64,000 nucleotides of DNA, taken from contig NZ_RCTZ02000009.1 of NCBI RefSeq assembly GCF_003667315.2, forward strand, positions 111,057 through 175,056, written 5' to 3'. Below the pieces are notes generated by a model. That model was given only the letters and a program-made list of their open reading frames with translations. It ran no database searches and had not been told where the DNA came from. This stretch comes from Tropicibacter alexandrii. GTDB lineage: Bacteria > Pseudomonadota > Alphaproteobacteria > Rhodobacterales > Rhodobacteraceae. Made by a program: the position numbers and the translations under genes. Position 1 is the first letter of the stretch. The number at the start of each line of letters is the position of its first letter. Positions 60,619 through 64,000 of this stretch are shown piece after piece.

Positions 60619-61588
60619 CCTGTCCATCCTTCTCGTGGGCCTCGCCGCGTTGATCGCCCTGCCGCATGCGCTCAGCTTTTCGCAGCAGGAAATCCTCGTC
60701 TTCCTTGTCATCAACGTGCTGCTGGTGACGTCCTACCGGCTGTTGACCCTGACCGGGGAATGGTCGCTGGGCCATGTGGTCATCATGGGGGTCGGGGCCT
60801 ATGCCTCGGCGCTTTATACCAAGGAGCTGGGCATTTACGTTCCGGTCTCGATGATCCTTGGCGCCGTCACGGCGGCGTTGCTCGCGGTGCTGCTCTCCTT
60901 CCCGCTGTTCCGGATGAAGGGGTTCTACTTCCTCATCGGGTCCTTCGCCGCGGGCGAGATCATCCGCCTGATCTGGAAGCGCTTCCGTGAACCGTTCGGC
61001 GGGGTGCGCGGGATTTCCGGCATCGACCCGATGCCCGACTTTTCCATCGGCATCTACCAGTTCGATTTCTTTGAACCCGTCTCTTATTACTACTTTGCCG
61101 GGGCCATCGTGATCGCGTCGCTCTGGGTGCTTTGGCGGATCGAGAAATCGCCCGTCGGCCTGACCTTTCACGCGGTGCATTGGCAGGACAAACTGGCGCA
61201 GGCCTCGGGCGTGAACCTGCGCGCCTATCGCACGCTGGCCTTTGCGATCGCCTCGGGCTTTGCCGGTCTCGCCGGGGCGTTGCAGGGGCACTATGTCGGC
61301 ACGGTCAACCCGAACTCCTTCGATATCGAGGTCATGGTCTTTGTCCTGACCTGGGCCATCGTTGGCGGCACGCAGACGTTTTACGGCCCGATCCTCGGCT
61401 GCATCGTGCTGACCGTGCTGAACGAGATCGTGCTGCGGGAAATGGGGCTCGAACAGGCCCGCCCGCTGATCTACGGCGCGATCATGATCCTGTCGATCCT
61501 GTTCCTGCCGAACGGGTTGGAAAGCCTCGTCCAGAAAGCCACGCGCCGCAAGCCGGTCGCCAAACCCGAAGAGAAGGCCGCGACATGA
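60611..61588 (+). CDS. livM: Branched-chain-type ABC permease (LivM-like), second importer
   Basis: 325 residues from GTG 60611 (RNLSILLVGL...), with GGGAG eight bases upstream; a GTG at 60602 is also in frame. About nine helices, LTLTGEWSLGHVVIMGVGAYASALY and EVMVFVLTWAIVGGTQTFYGPILG are family blocks. Unlike the livM at 28559 it carries no repeat-derived insert. Overlaps livG by 4 bp (ATGA). Confidence 0.9.
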   Translation: MRNLSILLVGLAALIALPHALSFSQQEILVFLVINVLLVTSYRLLTLTGEWSLGHVVIMGVGAYASALYTKELGIYVPVSMILGAVTAALLAVLLSFPLFRMKGFYFLIGSFAAGEIIRLIWKRFREPFGGVRGISGIDPMPDFSIGIYQFDFFEPVSYYYFAGAIVIASLWVLWRIEKSPVGLTFHAVHWQDKLAQASGVNLRAYRTLAFAIASGFAGLAGALQGHYVGTVNPNSFDIEVMVFVLTWAIVGGTQTFYGPILGCIVLTVLNEIVLREMGLEQARPLIYGAIMILSILFLPNGLESLVQKATRRKPVAKPEEKAAT

Positions 61589-62352
61589 CCGATTTTCTCG
61601 AAGTGCGGAACCTGACCATGCGGTTCGGCGGGCTGACCGCCGTGGATGCGCTGTCCTTCAAGGTCGACCACGGCACGATCCACGGGCTGATCGGCCCCAA
61701 TGGCGCGGGCAAGACCACCACCTTCAACATGATCTCGGGGTTCTATACGCCCACCGAAGGCCAGATCCTGCTGCGGGGCGAGGATATCTCGGGGCTGAAA
61801 ATGCACGAGGTCGCGCGGCGCGGCGTCGTGCGGACCTTCCAGCACTCGACCCTGTTTGCCGAACTGACCGTGCTGGAAAACGCGCTGGTCGGCACGCATA
61901 TGCCGTTCCGCCCCAACATCTTTGCCGCGATCCTCGGCTGGGACAAGGAGGACCGCCGCGGCGCAGAGGCCCGCGCGCGTGAGGCGCTGGACTTCTTCGG
62001 CCTGTCCCACCTGATCGAGGAGCGGGCAGGGGACCTGTCGCACGGCCACCAGCGCGCGCTGGGTATGGCCGTGGCCTATGCCAGCCACCCGGACGTGATC
62101 CTGCTGGACGAGCCCTTTACCGGCATGAACCCGGAAGAAACCAAGCACATGATGGGCCTGATGCGCCGTCTCAAGGAGGACGGCATCACCATCCTTCTGG
62201 TCGAACACGACATGCAGGCCATCATGGGCCTGTGCGACCGGATCACCTGCATGAGCTTTGGCAAGTTTCTGGCCGAGGGCGGCCCGCAGGAAATCCGCAA
62301 CCATCCGGCGGTGATCGAAGCCTATCTGGGGGGCGCGCGCCATGTTGCTTGA
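61585..62352 (+). CDS. livG: Branched-chain-type ABC ATPase (LivG-like), second importer
   Basis: 255 residues. Walker A GPNGAGKTT, signature LSHGHQRALGMAVAY, Walker B ILLDEPFTGMNP and H-loop VEHDMQ. Coupled to livM (ATGA) and livF (11-bp overlap). Confidence 0.93.
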   Translation: MTDFLEVRNLTMRFGGLTAVDALSFKVDHGTIHGLIGPNGAGKTTTFNMISGFYTPTEGQILLRGEDISGLKMHEVARRGVVRTFQHSTLFAELTVLENALVGTHMPFRPNIFAAILGWDKEDRRGAEARAREALDFFGLSHLIEERAGDLSHGHQRALGMAVAYASHPDVILLDEPFTGMNPEETKHMMGLMRRLKEDGITILLVEHDMQAIMGLCDRITCMSFGKFLAEGGPQEIRNHPAVIEAYLGGARHVA

Positions 62353-63049
62353 GATGAAGGGCATCGCCGTCAATTACGGCAAGATCAACGCGATCCGGAA
62401 CATCTCGATTGCCGTCCCCGAGGGCAAGATCGTCACCATCATCGGCGGCAACGGCGCGGGCAAGACCACGACGCTGCGCGCCATGTCCGGCATGATCCCC
62501 ATCGCCAGCGGCGAGATCCTGTTCGAGGGCAAGCGGATCGACCATTTGCCCGCGCACAAGATCGTCGCCCACGGCATTGCGCATGTCCCCGAAGGGCGCC
62601 GCATCTTCAAGGATATGACGGTCGAGGAAAACCTGCGCACCGGCGCCTTCCTGCGGCGCGACAAGGCTGCGGTCGAGGACGACCTCGAAGGCGTCTTCAA
62701 GCGGTTTCCCCGCCTGCGCGAACGCCGCACCCAGCGGGCGCAAACCATGTCGGGGGGTGAACAGCAGATGCTGGCCATCGGGCGGGCGCTGATGTCGAAA
62801 CCGCGCCTGCTGTTGATGGACGAGCCGTCGATGGGCCTTGCGCCGGTGATCGTCGAGGAAATCGCCCGGATCGTCGAGGAAATCAACGCACAGGGCCTGT
62901 CCGTGGTGCTGGTCGAGCAGAACGCCGAACTGGCGCTGGAACTCGCCAACCACGCCTATGTGCTGGAAACCGGAAACTGTGCCATGGAGGGACCTGCCAG
63001 TGAGCTACGTGGAAATGAACATGTTCGCGCCGCGTATCTGGGGCTTTGA
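62342..63049 (+). CDS. livF: Branched-chain-type ABC ATPase (LivF-like), second importer
   Basis: 235 residues. Walker A GGNGAGKTTT, signature MSGGEQQMLAIGRAL, Walker B LLLMDEPSMGLAP, and Gln in place of the H-loop His (LVEQNAE), usual in LivF. Its last 50 bp overlap the start of the next gene. Confidence 0.92.
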   Translation: MLLEMKGIAVNYGKINAIRNISIAVPEGKIVTIIGGNGAGKTTTLRAMSGMIPIASGEILFEGKRIDHLPAHKIVAHGIAHVPEGRRIFKDMTVEENLRTGAFLRRDKAAVEDDLEGVFKRFPRLRERRTQRAQTMSGGEQQMLAIGRALMSKPRLLLMDEPSMGLAPVIVEEIARIVEEINAQGLSVVLVEQNAELALELANHAYVLETGNCAMEGPASELRGNEHVRAAYLGL

Positions 63050-63611
63050 CCGGGACGACGCGGAAATGCGCATGGCGCGGGCGTCGGACTGGTCGCGCGC
63101 CGATCTGGTCTGGGAGCGTCTGACCGAAGCGGCCCATGCGGCCTATACCTCGGGTGACTTGCGCGGGACCGGGCGTCTGCTGATCGCGGCGGATTGGGTG
63201 GGGCGCCTTTGCTTTGATCACGGTGATCTGCGTCGCGCCAACACCGCCGCCAACCGCGCGATCCTCGCCCGGAGCCAAGGCCGGACAGCCCGGGCCGAGG
63301 CCCTGCAGAAGCAGGCGCTGGCGCTTTGGCGTGGCGCAGGCGGGCAGATCGACAACCTCGAATTCCGCCCCCGCAGCCGAAGTTCGCTGTTCCATCTCAG
63401 GATGGAGGCCCTGCATCGCGACCAGTTCCATGCCAATATGCGGACCCGGTATCACCGCATTGCGGCGGAGACCGAACAGGCCTTGCGGCTGCTGACCGGG
63501 GCCACGCCGCAGGGCCGCCCGCTCTATGCCCGCTGGCGGGGGGAAAAGCCGCCGGTTTTCGATGACAGCCGCAAGTTTCTGGCCGCGGCGCTTGCCTTGA
63601 TCGACGGCTGA
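63000..63611 (+). CDS. Unknown soluble helical protein at the end of the Liv-type operon
   Basis: 203 residues from GTG 63000, with GGAGGG eight bases before it, inside the 3' end of livF. Mostly helical, rich in Arg and Ala, with a TPR-like middle (GDLRGTGRLLIAADWVGRLCFDHGDLRRANTAANRAILARSQG). No signal peptide or membrane segment. I do not recognise the family. Its coding overlap with the ABC ATPase and the terminator after it place it in the transporter operon. Confidence 0.72.
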   Translation: MSYVEMNMFAPRIWGFDRDDAEMRMARASDWSRADLVWERLTEAAHAAYTSGDLRGTGRLLIAADWVGRLCFDHGDLRRANTAANRAILARSQGRTARAEALQKQALALWRGAGGQIDNLEFRPRSRSSLFHLRMEALHRDQFHANMRTRYHRIAAETEQALRLLTGATPQGRPLYARWRGEKPPVFDDSRKFLAAALALIDG

Positions 63612-63629
63612 GAGGCGATTGGAAACATC

Positions 63630-63665
63630 AGCCGCGCATCCGAAACCGGGCGCGCGGCTTTTTTG
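63630..63665 (+). terminator. Rho-independent terminator of the second Liv-type operon
   Basis: AGCCGCGC pairs with GCGCGGCT across a loop of about 14 nt, followed by a six-T run. Confidence 0.85.
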
Positions 63666-63773
63666 TGCGCAGGGCCCGGCTTGGCACAAAAACGGCCGCA
63701 GGTCATGGAAAAATGGTTTGACGCTAAGGAATAAATATTGCCCATTGGGAAAAATTTAACGGGGAGAGTCGCA

Positions 63774-64000
63774 ATGGCATTGGACTCGGACAAGTCGGAA
63801 AAAGGCGTTTGGCGCGCTGGTCGGAGCGGTGGGAAGGGTCGGAAGACGCCGAAGGGTCGTCAGTATGACGATGCGGCTTTGGCCGAGGTTCGGGGGCTGT
63901 TGGGTGACCGGCCGCGTAGCCGCGATCTGCTGATCGAGTTCCTTCACCTCATTCAGGACGCATACGGGCATCTCTCCGCCGCCCATCTGCGCGCCCTGTC
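63774..64000 (+). CDS. NuoE-like subunit, probable NAD-dependent formate dehydrogenase component (cut by window end)
   Basis: 75 codons seen. A basic leader (WRAGRSGGKGRKTPKGRQYDD) precedes a helical region (LLIEFLHLIQDAYGHLSAAHLRAL) that is the N-terminal helical bundle of NuoE/HoxE/FdsG 24-kDa-type subunits, which bind a 2Fe-2S cluster further on. The leader resembles that of fused NuoE-NuoF formate dehydrogenase beta subunits in roseobacters. Start 63774 follows GGGGAGAG. The cluster cysteines lie outside the window. Confidence 0.65.
   Translation, partial: MALDSDKSEKGVWRAGRSGGKGRKTPKGRQYDDAALAEVRGLLGDRPRSRDLLIEFLHLIQDAYGHLSAAHLRAL

Overview
The window reads as chromosome of an alphaproteobacterium of the Rhodobacteraceae (Roseobacter group). 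The evidence is GC-rich tightly packed genes, a complete PhyR-NepR-EcfG general stress module with many GGAAC-N16/17-CGTT promoters, a marine-type trimethylamine monooxygenase, two branched-chain-type ABC importers, a myo-inositol catabolic cluster, and a short dispersed repeat of a kind common between roseobacter genes. No rRNA, tRNA, CRISPR array, transposase or prophage was recognised.

Layout. 1-0.9 kb: a lower-GC, cut-off gene of unknown function that looks imported. 1-5 kb: L-lactate dehydrogenase, an H-NOX nitric-oxide sensor translationally coupled to a hybrid histidine kinase, and trpA. 5-14 kb: housekeeping and accessory genes (a frameshifted epimerase, ppk2, DUF2461, MATE pump, VOC protein, DUF805, ychF, an RTX-repeat protein, a DEAD-box helicase). 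14.4-27.1 kb: a general-stress island. phyR and nepR-ecfG are divergent, followed by an HWE/HisKA_2-type kinase, and eight EcfG-type promoters were found by eye. They precede small membrane or envelope proteins (DUF883-like, DUF1328, YqaE/Pmp3, a CsbD cluster, a PRC-barrel protein) and a six-gene overlapping operon that ends in a predicted amidoligase and a class I glutamine-amidotransferase-like hydrolase.

27.1-32 kb: a Liv-type ABC importer operon (livF, livG, livM, livH, binding protein, stand-alone RAM-domain protein); livM carries an in-frame insertion of the dispersed repeat. 32-38.8 kb: SMP-30 lactonase, trmO, a signalling module (Cys-free periplasmic molybdopterin-domain-like protein, five-part hybrid kinase, divergent NarL-type regulator) and an MFS transporter. 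39-50.6 kb: sugar/cyclitol catabolism, with an oxidoreductase-isomerase-oxidoreductase operon, a LacI regulator with TGACG/CGTCA operators, and iolG, iolC-DUF2090, iolD (frameshifted in this sequence), iolE and iolB. 50.6-54.3 kb: DUF6894, Crp/Fnr regulator and short kinase operon, then an Amt transporter with a small membrane partner.

54.4-63.6 kb: trimethylamine monooxygenase faces a substrate-binding-protein homologue without a clear signal peptide, then a GntR regulator and a second Liv-type ABC operon. The window closes with the start of a NuoE-like, probably formate dehydrogenase, subunit. Two single-base frameshifts (about 5291 and 47721) interrupt otherwise intact genes and may be sequence errors.
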